Below are positions 54,390-64,000 of a stretch of DNA of 64,000 bases, piece by piece. The stretch is from Coriolopsis trogii (taxonomy: Eukaryota; Basidiomycota; Agaricomycetes; Polyporales; Polyporaceae). Each line of letters begins with the position of its first letter. Positions within the stretch are counted from its first letter, which is position 1. The DNA lies in NCBI GenBank assembly GCA_020543525.1, contig JAHYIO010000039.1, positions 1,984,001 through 2,048,000 of the forward strand, given 5' to 3'. The notes beneath the pieces are model-generated. The model saw only the letters and a list, made by a program, of their open reading frames with translations, had not been told where the DNA came from and did not search any database. Made by a program: the position numbers and the translations under genes.

Positions 54390-56280
54390 TCATACAGAGA
54401 GTTCTCGTTCAATGACCTGCTGGCTCGCGAGCCACGGCAACTCCCCACCAGCCTCGTCGGAGCTTGTCGCCCCCTCCGGAAACTGCCACCGCCCCCAATC
54501 GATCCACCATTCCTCCGCAGCGTCACTCGCGTCGTACACGAAGATTTCCGCAATCAGCTCGAACCCGGCCTTCATCGCGCCTTCGTCCCACTCGTCCTGC
54601 TTGCGCGCCATGCTCGCATCGCGTGCGTCCGCCATAGGGCCTGGAGGCCATGACATCATCTGCGCGTTGCCGCAGTCGCCGAGGCCGACCGTATGCGATC
54701 GTCGCTGGCGGAGCTCTTGATATGCGCTCAGAAGGGACATGATTTGGTCTGTCGATTTCAGCCGTGAGAAGAGGGCTCCCAGCACCACAGCGTCTTCGAC
54801 GGCCATGCTCGCGGTGTGTGTGCCCCCAGGCTATGAGAGAGTAGGTCAGGAAATGCCAACGCAAGAATTACGAGGGTGACAGACGCACTATTGATGGGTG
54901 GGCTGCGTCCCCAATGAGGACTATCCGACCACTCTCGTCTACCCATTCATGCTCGCCATCATTGCATACTAAGTACTCCGCCCGAATGTAATGAGGTGCC
55001 ATCTTGATCAATCGCTGCACGCTGTTGGGCCGAAAGTGCGTGAATATTCGAAGCTATGACTGAGATGGGAACTTGCGTACAGTGGTGCATGTTGCTCCGA
55101 GATGACTGAATCGGGAGGCACGAGCACATGCCAGCTCTCTTGTCTCTCTTTGTCGACGTCTGACGACCCGTGCCAGTCATATACGCCGACGTGGTACTCC
55201 TTGTGACCACTCTGAGTAAACAACCGGTCGTGAATGGCTGATACAGACAACAGAGTTCGTTGACGCCACCTACAATAGTATGGGTACCTGAAAAAGTTTA
55301 TCAGTCAGAGGATTGGCGAAAGCGACGATCTGGCAGGGAAGTGCATAGCACTCACTCATGAAGATATTATCGCCCATCCATATAGGCCACTGCACGAGAC
55401 GAGATGAGCTTCTTGCAAATCGCAACCATAAAAGAACACATACTTCCTCAGTATGAACGAACTGAGCAAGCTCCTCATGTTCCAGCAGTTCCTCCGTACT
55501 CGCGGTTCCGATATATGCTGTAAGTCCGCCCGGGGCCACGCATGGCTCTTCTTCATCAAGCACGACTTCGCGTACCATACTATTGCAGCCGTCAGCCCCG
55601 ATCAAAATGTCTGGGTTGATGGTCTCTCCGCTTGAGAGGACAACGGTTGGTTTTGGCGCGCCGGGCTGTACTGATGCGACCGCAGTGTTGAACTCGACAC
55701 TGGCGCCGGCTGAGGTGGCGAGCTTGTGTAACATCAGCAGGAGGTCTTTGCGCTGTACGAGCACGTGAAATGGGGCATATACATCCAGGGAGGAATCGTT
55801 CAAACTTACGCTCATGAGCAGAAAGTCACCCCCTGTTTCCGCCATGATCGCAGGTCTCCAATGCAGATACCCGGCATGTTCTCCCGTGCGTACTGAGTGA
55901 ATTTGACGGATTGAGGACACATTACGGCAAGGAAACCGCAGCACGACTCACATCGGATGAAGGGAGAACCGACGCACCGCGTTGAAACCTTCATAAGGGC
56001 CTCCTCGCCAACCCATCTTCGTAGGATCTTGCTCAGGTTCGGCGGTATGCGAAGGCCAGAGCTGGGTACATCCAGGTCGCGTTTCTCGAGCACTCGAACA
56101 CGGTGCCCAGCACGGCTCAGCACATACGCCACAGCAAGGCCAGCGACTCCTGGAAGTCAAACAGTCAATCCGTGAGAACGATGACACATAGGTCAGTAGC
56201 CAAGAGGCACTCCTGCGGCGGCACTCACCTCCTCCAATGACTACAAAATCCAGAGCGAGGGGGGAATCGAGTCTGTTCAT
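54390..56280 (-). CDS. FAD-dependent monooxygenase (salicylate hydroxylase-like), copy 2
   Basis: This is the close paralogue of the gene at 270-2150. The start MNRLDSPLALDFVVIGGG at 56280 is spliced to an exon reading GLAVAYVLSRAGHRVRVLEK, the FAD-binding Rossmann motif. The DG motif is LIGADGCNSMVREV (near 55590) and the second FAD motif IGDAAHPSI (near 54900). The last exon contains MAVEDAVVLGALFSRLKSTD and KQDEWDEGAMKAGFELIAEI, almost identical to copy 1, and ends at TGA 54392-54390. Intron positions match those of copy 1. All flavin motifs are intact. Expected substrate class: phenolic or polyketide acids; not determinable here. The neighbouring genes differ from those of copy 1, so only the monooxygenase itself seems duplicated. 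Confidence 0.9.
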
Positions 56281-58011
56281 GGTAGCACCTTAGGGCAAGG
56301 GTCGGATAGTAGAGGGATGAAGTCAAGTTCGTAAGTGGTGGCAGTACAGGTTGGTGCGAACAGGTCGAAGCCCCATTTAGATCACCGCCCAAAACCGAAC
56401 AGGGGGGACTTCACGCTGTCATGATTGAACATGGCGCCCCCGGCGCATCGAGAGAATAGCCTCCTGTCAAAAGAAGAGGAACACACCGATGAAGTCGGAT
56501 ATAGGAAAGAAGACGAAAAGTCGCACCGCCACGGTCCGGAGCTCGATGCTCTTGTCCATATCCATCTCGGCGCAGCACATGATGCAGAAGGAAGGGCTCC
56601 GTGGGTGTTCTTCCCATCGATGGCACCAGGAGAGCAAGAAGCAGGGATGACCTAAGAACCAACTCAATTCCCCTCACAATATGGTCAGTCTTGTCCTTGA
56701 CACTCACTCTGGTCCCAATGTCACCTTCAAGACAACACAGATGTCCCCGGCATCGCCGCGGCGGCTCCCTGTGTCGTCTCATTTTCTATTGGCAAGTCCC
56801 TATTTTAGGATCGGAAGAGATGTAGAGATATACATGTGGATGTTGTGGGATGCACCTATTCGTGATAGTTAGGTTTTGCATATCCTGGAGTCCTGGAGGC
56901 CGTAACGACCGCGCTCGCTAATGCAGTCACATATCAGAGGAGTAAGAGTACCTAGGTGCATCATGGATATTGGCATGGGTACACTTACAGACGCGATGTA
57001 CAGAGCGGCGAAGGTGCATGCCGCCCCGATAGAGATAGATCATCATACGGTTTGGTGGTGGGATGCCTTGCGGTGAATGTGGGCGTATGCGAACAGTCAG
57101 TGTTGTCAGCGGGTGACTTCCCGGGCGCGCGCTCAGGCCCAGTCTGGCTGCGCCGGAACAACAACGGGTGTAGAACTGCGAGGATACTCTGAGTTCCTGC
57201 ACACCTGGGTAGAAGGACTTCGTGTAAGCAGCCTAAACACGATAATACGTGCGTGCTCACCTGGTATTGTCAAGAACGGGCAGTAGCGTCCTCGGAAGAA
57301 CCGAAAGCAAAACCCAGATTGAACTCTACGCATACAAGCGCAATGAGGCTGCAAGACGTCAGTGCTGAAGTACTCGGTAATACAGTTACTGATAAGTAAA
57401 CATAAGTGGACACTGGTCACTGATATCGTTCATTGCAACATAAGAGCGAGACGGCCCAACACATGGGATTGCACTCAGCGATATTCGAGGCAGATGCCGC
57501 ACGGCAAGTCGCAATGTTTAGTCGGAGCTTAGACTGGACTCGAATTTGTCTGCAACCCGAACGGCGTCTACTGTGATCGTCCGCTACGAAACACCTGCGC
57601 ACGCAGGATGTCAGAAAACATGCTTTGTGGCTTCAGGTACCTGTAAGGGTTCTGGCCACAGCCGCAGCACTTCCAGATTATGAGAACCCTAGTGCTCTGG
57701 CACTTGTTGTGGCTGCAGACTCGGATGCTTATCAGTAAGTCCCGTTGCTGCACCACACGCGTGCGTTGCATGACCAGGCTTCTCAATGCGCCGTTCTATT
57801 CCAGAACTTTGCACCATGCAGCGACGCTCGCTTCTTTCTTTCAGATAGGCCATTTTGGGATGGTCGCATGTCCGCAGAACGATACGGCATCCACCATGTC
57901 CGGCTCTCGATGCTGATGATGCATGCAGAGCATGGCGCAATTTTTCGCATCGTGAGTATACATAAGGACGAGAGAAACAATGAGTCCCCGGTACGGTTCG
58001 TCTAGGTCGTC
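56281..58011. other. Intergenic, about 1.7 kb, possible gene remnants
   Basis: No complete gene is supported. On the minus strand a hydrophobic segment (SIGAACTFAALYIASV, about 57035-56989) ends exactly at a GTAAGT donor, and another (RLFVFFPISDFIGVFLFF, about 56525-56467) ends in a stop; they could be remains or exons of a small membrane protein. I could not connect them with confidence. Confidence 0.35.
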
Positions 58012-60093
58012 ATGCGTCTCTCTTCTCTCCTTTGTGGGGCTTTCGTCCAGGCCGTCCTCAGCAGTGCGGTTCCGCGAGCACACGACGGTGCAATTTCTAG
58101 TGCTCGTTTGAATCTCGGGACGGACTTTGTCACCTTCAAGTCCGAGATCATGCAAGATACGTCACTGCGCTTCGTGCGTAACTCGGGCGTGTGCGAGACA
58201 ACTCCTGGGGTAAACCAACTCTCGGGATATCTCGACATCGGGACTAACATGTCCATGGTACGTCCTGACTTTCTGTTCACTAAAGTTCGCACTGATGCCT
58301 GGTACACCCCAGTGGTTCTGGTTCTTCGAAGCAAGGAAGAATCCGGAGACAGCACCGTTTACCCTATGGTGAGGAGCCAGGCTTTCTCTTTACTGCGGAA
58401 CAGCGCCTTTATTCACGACGATGCTTTACTGGCAGGCTAAATGGCGGCCCGGGTTGCTCGTCCATGATTGGTTTGTTCCAAGGTGCGCAATGCCTCCATG
58501 TTCGAGCTCCTCTCGACTCAATACACAATGCTGGCGCAGAACATGGTCCTTGTCAGGTAAATCCAGATGGCAATACGACCGTCATCAACCCTTTTAGCTG
58601 GAACAACTTGAGCAATGGTGAGTGACCCTGCATCCAGAACTACTCTCTGCTCACTCGACGGTACACAGTGATATATATCGACCAGCCCATCGGAACCGGC
58701 TTTTCATTCGGGACAGTTAATGTGAACAGCACGTTTGCGGCCGCCCCGCCAATATGGACTGCGTTCCAGGTGTTGTTCGAGAGTGAAGAGTTTGCGAAGT
58801 TCCAGAGCCGAGAGTAAGCAATGCCTCCGATACACCTCGGCGTATCACTCATCAGCGACTATCCAGGTTCATCTTCGCTACGGAGAGCTACGGAGGCCAC
58901 TACGGCCCCGAGTTCGTGACATTCTTCAACGAACAGAACGCGAAGATCACAGATGGTTCTCTTCAAGGCGAGATAATCAACGTCAGTGCGCTGATGATCA
59001 ACAAGTACGTCGTAAACAGCGTGGACGACAGACATTGACAGCTCATACTGCCGAATCTTAGCGGGTGGTACGACCCTCTCATCCAGAATCAGGCATACGT
59101 CGACTTTGCCACATTCGCACCCGGATATGGACAGCTTCAGAGTGATACAGTACTCGCCGCGCTCAACCGATCGTACTTCGAGGAGGGCGGCTGCCGGGAC
59201 CAAGAACTCGCATGCTACGCTGCCGGCGAGACTGCGGATAGCAACCAGATCTGTCGTCAGGCGGACAATTTCTGTGTACGTGGCTCTCATCTGGCAGTGG
59301 TGTATAGCCTAATCTGACTACACCACTTCGTGCAGGTCGAGAACGTATTCATCCCGGCAGTGGGTGACCGCGACTCGGACGATCTGCGTCAGAACGCTTC
59401 TTCTCCGAATCCGTTCCCCCCTGAGTTCTACGTCTCGTTCTTGCGGAACACGACGGTCATGCAGAAGATTGGAGCTCAGGTGCGATACTCGGAGTGCTCG
59501 AGCTCCCAGTTCGGACGGACTGGAGACGATGCCCGCACGCTGCTTCCGCAGTTGGCCGCACTGGCCAACTCGAGGATGAAGATTCTGATTTGGGTAGGTG
59601 ACACTATGTTATAGGCGCCCTCTGCGGAAGCTCACGAGTCTCATAGGCTGGCGATGCTGACATCAAGTGCGCTCGTTTGCGAGGCACGCAGTGAGGCGAG
59701 GGACCTAACCTGTCTTTGTTCCTTATAGCTGCAACTGGCTGGGTGGCCATGCTTCCGTCCTTGCTATGGACTGGTATGGCAACGAGACACTGCACAACAC
59801 ACCCTTCACGAACATGTCGATCAACGGCACCCCGGTGGCTGCTATCCAGAACGTGGATAACTTCACGTTTGCGTATGTCTTCGATGTGACAATATTCGCC
59901 CACTGGTTTCTTGCTCATAAGCCCTATTTCGTCTAGGCGAGTGTTCCAAGCCGGACACGAAGTCGTGAGTAACTGTGTGACACTTCGCGCAATAGACTCT
60001 GACTATCTTCGCCAGCCTGCGTTCCAGCCCGAGGCATCATTGGAGATATTCCGCCAGATCATCGCCAAGGAACAGCTCCATTCTGTGCCCTGA
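58012..60093 (+). CDS. Serine carboxypeptidase (peptidase family S10)
   Basis: The start [20 protein letters not shown] at 58012 is a signal peptide. The mature part begins with [18 protein letters not shown] and, after an intron, [20 protein letters not shown] and [14 protein letters not shown], the oxyanion-hole motif. The nucleophile serine lies in [15 protein letters not shown] (near 58870-58915). The catalytic Asp is in ILIWAGDADINCNWLGG (spliced across 59580-59735) and the catalytic His in VFQAGHEV (near 59945). The stop is TGA 60091-60093. Some ten introns. The enzyme removes C-terminal residues from peptides in the vacuole or outside the cell, complementing the aspartic endopeptidases. 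All triad residues are present. Confidence 0.92.
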
Positions 60094-60353
60094 AGCCCGT
60101 CCTGGTTACGACTTGGCCCTGTGGAACAGTGATATGTCCTTTAGTCTATGATTAAGTAGTTTCGAGAGGTGGAAAGCGAGCTTGTTAGTGTTCTTCCATA
60201 AACACATGTTCAGGAGGTCCAGAAGAGCGTGCGCACCGCGTGGCTTCCATGCACCACGGGCATTAGACGCCCATTGTGTTACTTCCGCGTCCCGACCGTC
60301 ATCTTCGCCACCGCCGCGTCCGCCTTAAACACCTCTCGCCGCTGTCGTCCTCG

Positions 60354-62328
60354 ATGGACAGCCCCACACCCCGACACGTCGATAAAGGGAAGGGTAGGGC
60401 CCAACCCGACCAGCCAACAGAGCATACACCTCTTCTTGCCTCTTCATCTGGCTCCCTCACATCGTTGAGAGAGGCCTCGGTTGAACACCCGAGCGTGGCT
60501 CGACGACGACTGTGCTCTCGACTCCTCTCTGTATTTCTGATATCACTGTCGTTCTGTGTCTTCTTGTTTGCTTTGCTTGCTGTCGTCGCTTATACATGGC
60601 GGTCGAAGGCGTCTACGACTCGCCCGGAGGAGATCATTCAACGCTCGCTCGTCGTCCGAGGTCCGGATAGGGTGGAGGTGCTGAATTCTACGTCAGAAGA
60701 GGGTGTGTGGCTCCTCCTGCACGGGAGGATGGGTTTGGATGCGGGAAGCGTGGTGGGAGTCAAGACGGACGAGGACGACGGCCCGCTGAGGGATTTGTGG
60801 AAGTCCATCGGCCGCTGGGGCATTCGTGAGCTCGACCGCGTCACCATCACTCTCTCTCCCATCCAGATATCTCCAAGAGCACACCCGAATGTGTCTCTCG
60901 CAACTGTCTCGACTCCTCCTCTCGAGATTCCCCTAACCGCCAATCCGCCGACCAGAGACTTGAGCTGGCTCACCCCTGTGCAGATCCCCGTACGCATACA
61001 ACCAACAAAGGACGCCGACGCCGTCCTCCATTTTGTGCGGGAGAGTTGGAAGAACGGTTTCTTGAGTGTCCAGGGCTTGGTGGAGCAAGCTTTCGTGCGC
61101 GGGGGAGGGTTGGAGGACCATGGGTGGAGGAGCCTCTTGACCGTGTCTCATTCTAACGTGCGGCCGGTCATCAACGTGAAGAGTGTGTCCATTCAGATTG
61201 CCTTTGTCCTGTTCACAACTAACGTCGGTGACACAGTCCCCACAGTGCCTGGTCTCCCTCTGCCAGGTGCCAACAATCCTCTGCCGACTTTCTCGGACCT
61301 CGTAACACTACAGTCTTTCCGAATCACTTCTGCGAATTCTACCATACTACTTGAAGCCAACGCCTCAGTCATCAACCCCGCGCCTGTAGACATTCAGTTC
61401 GAGGTCCCAGCTTTGCCATTCTTCATCTCCTTACCGACGCCCGGAGTGGACGCTCCTAGCATTACCGTCGCATCCGTTCACTCAGATCCATTCACACTTA
61501 CTCGTCCTAACATTTCCCTCACTATCAGTGGCTCTGTTGTTCCCCTACCACGAAACTCCACCGGAGCCTTATCCGCTTTCGTGAGCGAATACATCTCAGG
61601 CCGCGATGCGGACATACAGATCACGACACCGCTCATCCCGTCTTTGACGATTGAAACCACCTTCCCCGCGCCCCATCCAAAGCCGAACATCCTGCGGAAC
61701 GTGACCATCACAGACATGAAGATTCGACCCGTCGGCTCTGCCATGCTGGCGAGCGGGGTCGTTCATGCGCTCGTCGTCCTTCCGCAAGGTATCGACGTTG
61801 GAGTCAACGCCAGCCGGGTCTTCCCGGACGTCCTCATCTTTGACGGTCCTGTCCCAAGCCCGACGGACAACTCAACGTCGTCGTTGCATGACCCTCCGCC
61901 TACGCAGCCCCTTCCAGACCCTTTGCCGCCCCGCGCGTTTGCCCATATAGTTCCGGAAGATTGGCTTCCGGCGGACTGTCAGCCTACGGAAGGACCCCGC
62001 GACAGTGGCTCGACGGTCGCGATCTCCGCGCAGATAGAGGATGTGCCACTGCAAGTGCTTCCGGGCCGTCAGAGGGAGTTCAGCAACTTCATGTCGAAGG
62101 TACGGGTTCCTGTCTCCGAGTACGCCTGCGCCGCATGCTCACGCTGTCTGTCTGTCTGTCCAGGTGATCTTCGGCTCACAGGGCGCCGTTGCGGGGGTGC
62201 AAGGTGTGGCCGCTGTCGCTGTCCGTATTGAAGGCCTCCCGTTTGCGAACGGACATGATGGCGAGATGGAACTCACGGGCTTGCCGTTCCAGGGCAGTGT
62301 GCCGGTAGGTAAGAAGGGCGTGTCCTAG
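60354..62328 (+). CDS. Tag1-like single-pass membrane protein (DUF3712)
   Basis: Two exons (60354-62099 and 62164-62328) encode about 636 residues. The N-terminus is polar, with EHTPLLASSSG, a dileucine-type sorting signal near residue 25. One transmembrane helix follows (LLSVFLISLSFCVFLFALLA, near 60520-60590). The large remainder is lumenal, rich in beta strands and Asn-x-Ser/Thr sites, with two repeats of the DUF3712 pattern, including FRITSANSTILLEANASVIN and MKIRPVGSAMLASGVVHALV. Its layout matches the yeast vacuolar membrane protein Tag1, reported to help terminate autophagy, and related fungal proteins. ATG 60354 was chosen over the in-frame 60276 because the upstream stretch is Arg/His-rich and unlike the family. 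The stop is TAG 62326-62328. Confidence 0.8.
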
Positions 62329-64000
62329 TGGAGAGGTTGTGTAAGTTAGCGTTCTCGCGTCCGGACATCTTGGTGTATCATTGTAACATTACTCAGCGCT
62401 GTGTTTGTAGGATCCGAGTATATAGACAAACATGGATGGACATGACTTGAATTGAATGGAAAATGCGGTGGGGAAGCTATCCCTCGGAGAGGAGCAGTGG
62501 GGTGACCACTAACTTCGTGCGCAAACTGCGTTCGGCGAACGTGGTCAAATCCAATGGCGAGATGTCTTCCCACGGACCGATGGCGTGCGCATCGTGGGCG
62601 TGGCGGTACGCATTTTTCTGACAGTTGCCAGCCTGACTTGAACCTTGTGCTTGTGCTCGGAACCCCGTTGAAGTTCCGATCCCTGACCATCGCCGCCCAG
62701 CATGATCCTTGCGATGGTTTGTACCCTTACGCCCACAACGGACTTCCCTTCGCTGCGGCGCGCGCATCCAGTGGGGATGGTGCCCGACGCTGGCGTGCAT
62801 GATGCGGAACGCGCTGCGACACCGCCGATGTATGTTCATATCACCACTTGCAAGTGCTGTTCATGCAGCGAAGAATGTCAGGAATTCTCCTGGGTTCGAT
62901 GACGTAACATGAACAAGTGAGTGTTGTCCCTACAGAAGTGGTCATGAACACCACTGATGTTTCTCTGCGACAGCAAGCTGTCAGAGATTTGAAGACTCCT
63001 CAGTCTTTGATGAAGAGTATAAGACCGCCATTGATGCTCAGCGCTCAAGTCCTCAGCCGCGTTATGGGAATGCCCATTCGATCTGTCGCCGACTTCTATG
63101 CCTTTTATGAATGTGCGATCGGGCTGACGCTCTCGTGGGTCAGGACGAGTGGGACGCGTCAAGAAAATGCCTACCCGACCTCCCCCTGCAAGAATTGGAA
63201 GCGGCCAGCGAGGCTAGCGCCAAGGCCCGCCATGTCGTATCTGGATTTTCTCGATTGAATCCTATGTCGTTCTTTGATGAACATACTTATGTATCGATCC
63301 AGGTTCGTAGACAATCAAGAGGCAAGTCGATCGCGCACTGGAAAATCCATGGTAGCTTTGCGTACAATAGGTGTGTGAAGTATCATTGCAGCTAGTGGGA
63401 GGGCTGAAGCACGGTATCGGTTTTAGTGCTGTAGTTGTAAACGCGCGCAAACTTCTCTCACCAGTCAACGCGGTATTCTTGGCAAATCAACGTTGGCCAG
63501 TACTTGACGTCGCCCGCCTGCCACACGGCATTGGGGCATTTTCCTCAACGGCCCATTCAGCGTCAACCCTCCAAAAACCGCAGACTATGGCATTATGAGC
63601 GTAACGTTTCATGGATTTTTATCCACCTGGAACGCCGGCGACCGCAACGGACATACGACTAGTACGTTTCCCATGATGCACGGCCCGGGCACTTCCTATC
63701 ATTCTTTCATCCTGTGGGCGCTGAAACTGAAGAAGTAATTCCGTCGTCGGCCGCTAGAAGAAGGGGTATGGTTCCGTAGGTCATGTGTCTTTAGTCTGAT
63801 TGGACTCTTACAGGTGTGCTCTGCCTTCCAAAGCGCACAATTGCCAGCGGTTCATGAGCTGCTACCGCGTACGTTGTGATAGATGGGAGAAGAAGGACAT
63901 AAGCGCCACCACAAGGGCGTTGGGCGCAGTGGGAACGTCACCAAGAGCGCACGCATATGGCAGAAAGAGAGCCTCTTCTGTGCGCTTCGCCATGCCTGGT
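62329..64000. other. Right end of window, about 1.7 kb, no confident gene
   Basis: A minus-strand frame at 62477-62839 ends SPLDLTTFAERSLRTKLVVT and could be a real C-terminus, and plus-strand frames around 62950-63390 are open, but none shows a known domain or a consistent splice pattern. A gene crossing the right edge cannot be excluded. Confidence 0.35.

Noticed and set aside
1..56280. A complete secondary-metabolite cluster bounded by the two FAD monooxygenases and including the P450
   Set aside because: No polyketide synthase, peptide synthetase, terpene cyclase or prenyltransferase is present, and most genes between them are housekeeping or unrelated.

Overview
The window is nuclear DNA from a filamentous basidiomycete, probably an Agaricomycete close to the polypores. 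Genes are dense and rich in small introns (about 45-75 nt, GT..AG), with fungal signature families: polyporopepsin-type aspartic proteases, a HET-domain protein, a Zn2Cys6 regulator, a P450, a fungal seven-helix membrane family and GWT1. No bacterial operons, CRISPR arrays, rRNA or complete transposons were seen. All gene models come from reading frames and splice signals by eye.

Layout. 0-7.4 kb (+): FAD monooxygenase, GWT1 (GPI-anchor inositol acyltransferase) and a P450. 8.3-12.2 kb (+): three intronless four-helix membrane proteins in tandem. 12.4-17.4 kb (-): AAA+ ATPase and a seven-helix membrane protein. 19.4-21.2 kb (+): a small two-helix protein and a conserved gene whose frame slips twice. 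21.4-32.0 kb (-): a 970-residue HET protein, a Zn2Cys6 transcription factor and NADP-isocitrate dehydrogenase. 32.3-38.5 kb: mitochondrial ribosomal protein bL28m, an NT-C2 protein, and an F-box-like gene interrupted by a region holding a 25-nt poly-C run. 40.2-48.9 kb: three related secreted aspartic proteases around a mitochondrial calcium uniporter and tRNA-Gly(GCC). 49.9-53.5 kb: a gamma-butyrobetaine dioxygenase-like enzyme, a nucleotidyltransferase-fold protein, and a gene for an RNase H1 N-terminal/viroplasmin-like domain with a stop codon inside the domain. 54.4-56.3 kb (-): a second FAD monooxygenase, a close paralogue of the first in opposite orientation. 58.0-62.3 kb (+): serine carboxypeptidase and a Tag1-like vacuolar membrane protein. 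The last 1.7 kb holds nothing I can name.

How the genes fit together. Four secreted peptidases (three A1, one S10) suggest local enrichment in extracellular or vacuolar protein digestion. Isocitrate dehydrogenase, bL28m, the uniporter and the dioxygenase are mitochondrial or partly so. The two FAD monooxygenases and the P450 could act in aromatic or secondary metabolism, but no core biosynthetic enzyme is present. The most interesting observations are the likely dual targeting of isocitrate dehydrogenase (presequence, in-frame ATG inside intron 1, C-terminal AKL), the tandem intronless membrane-protein family, the in-frame TGA in a conserved domain, and the two matching one-base frame slips in a conserved gene.
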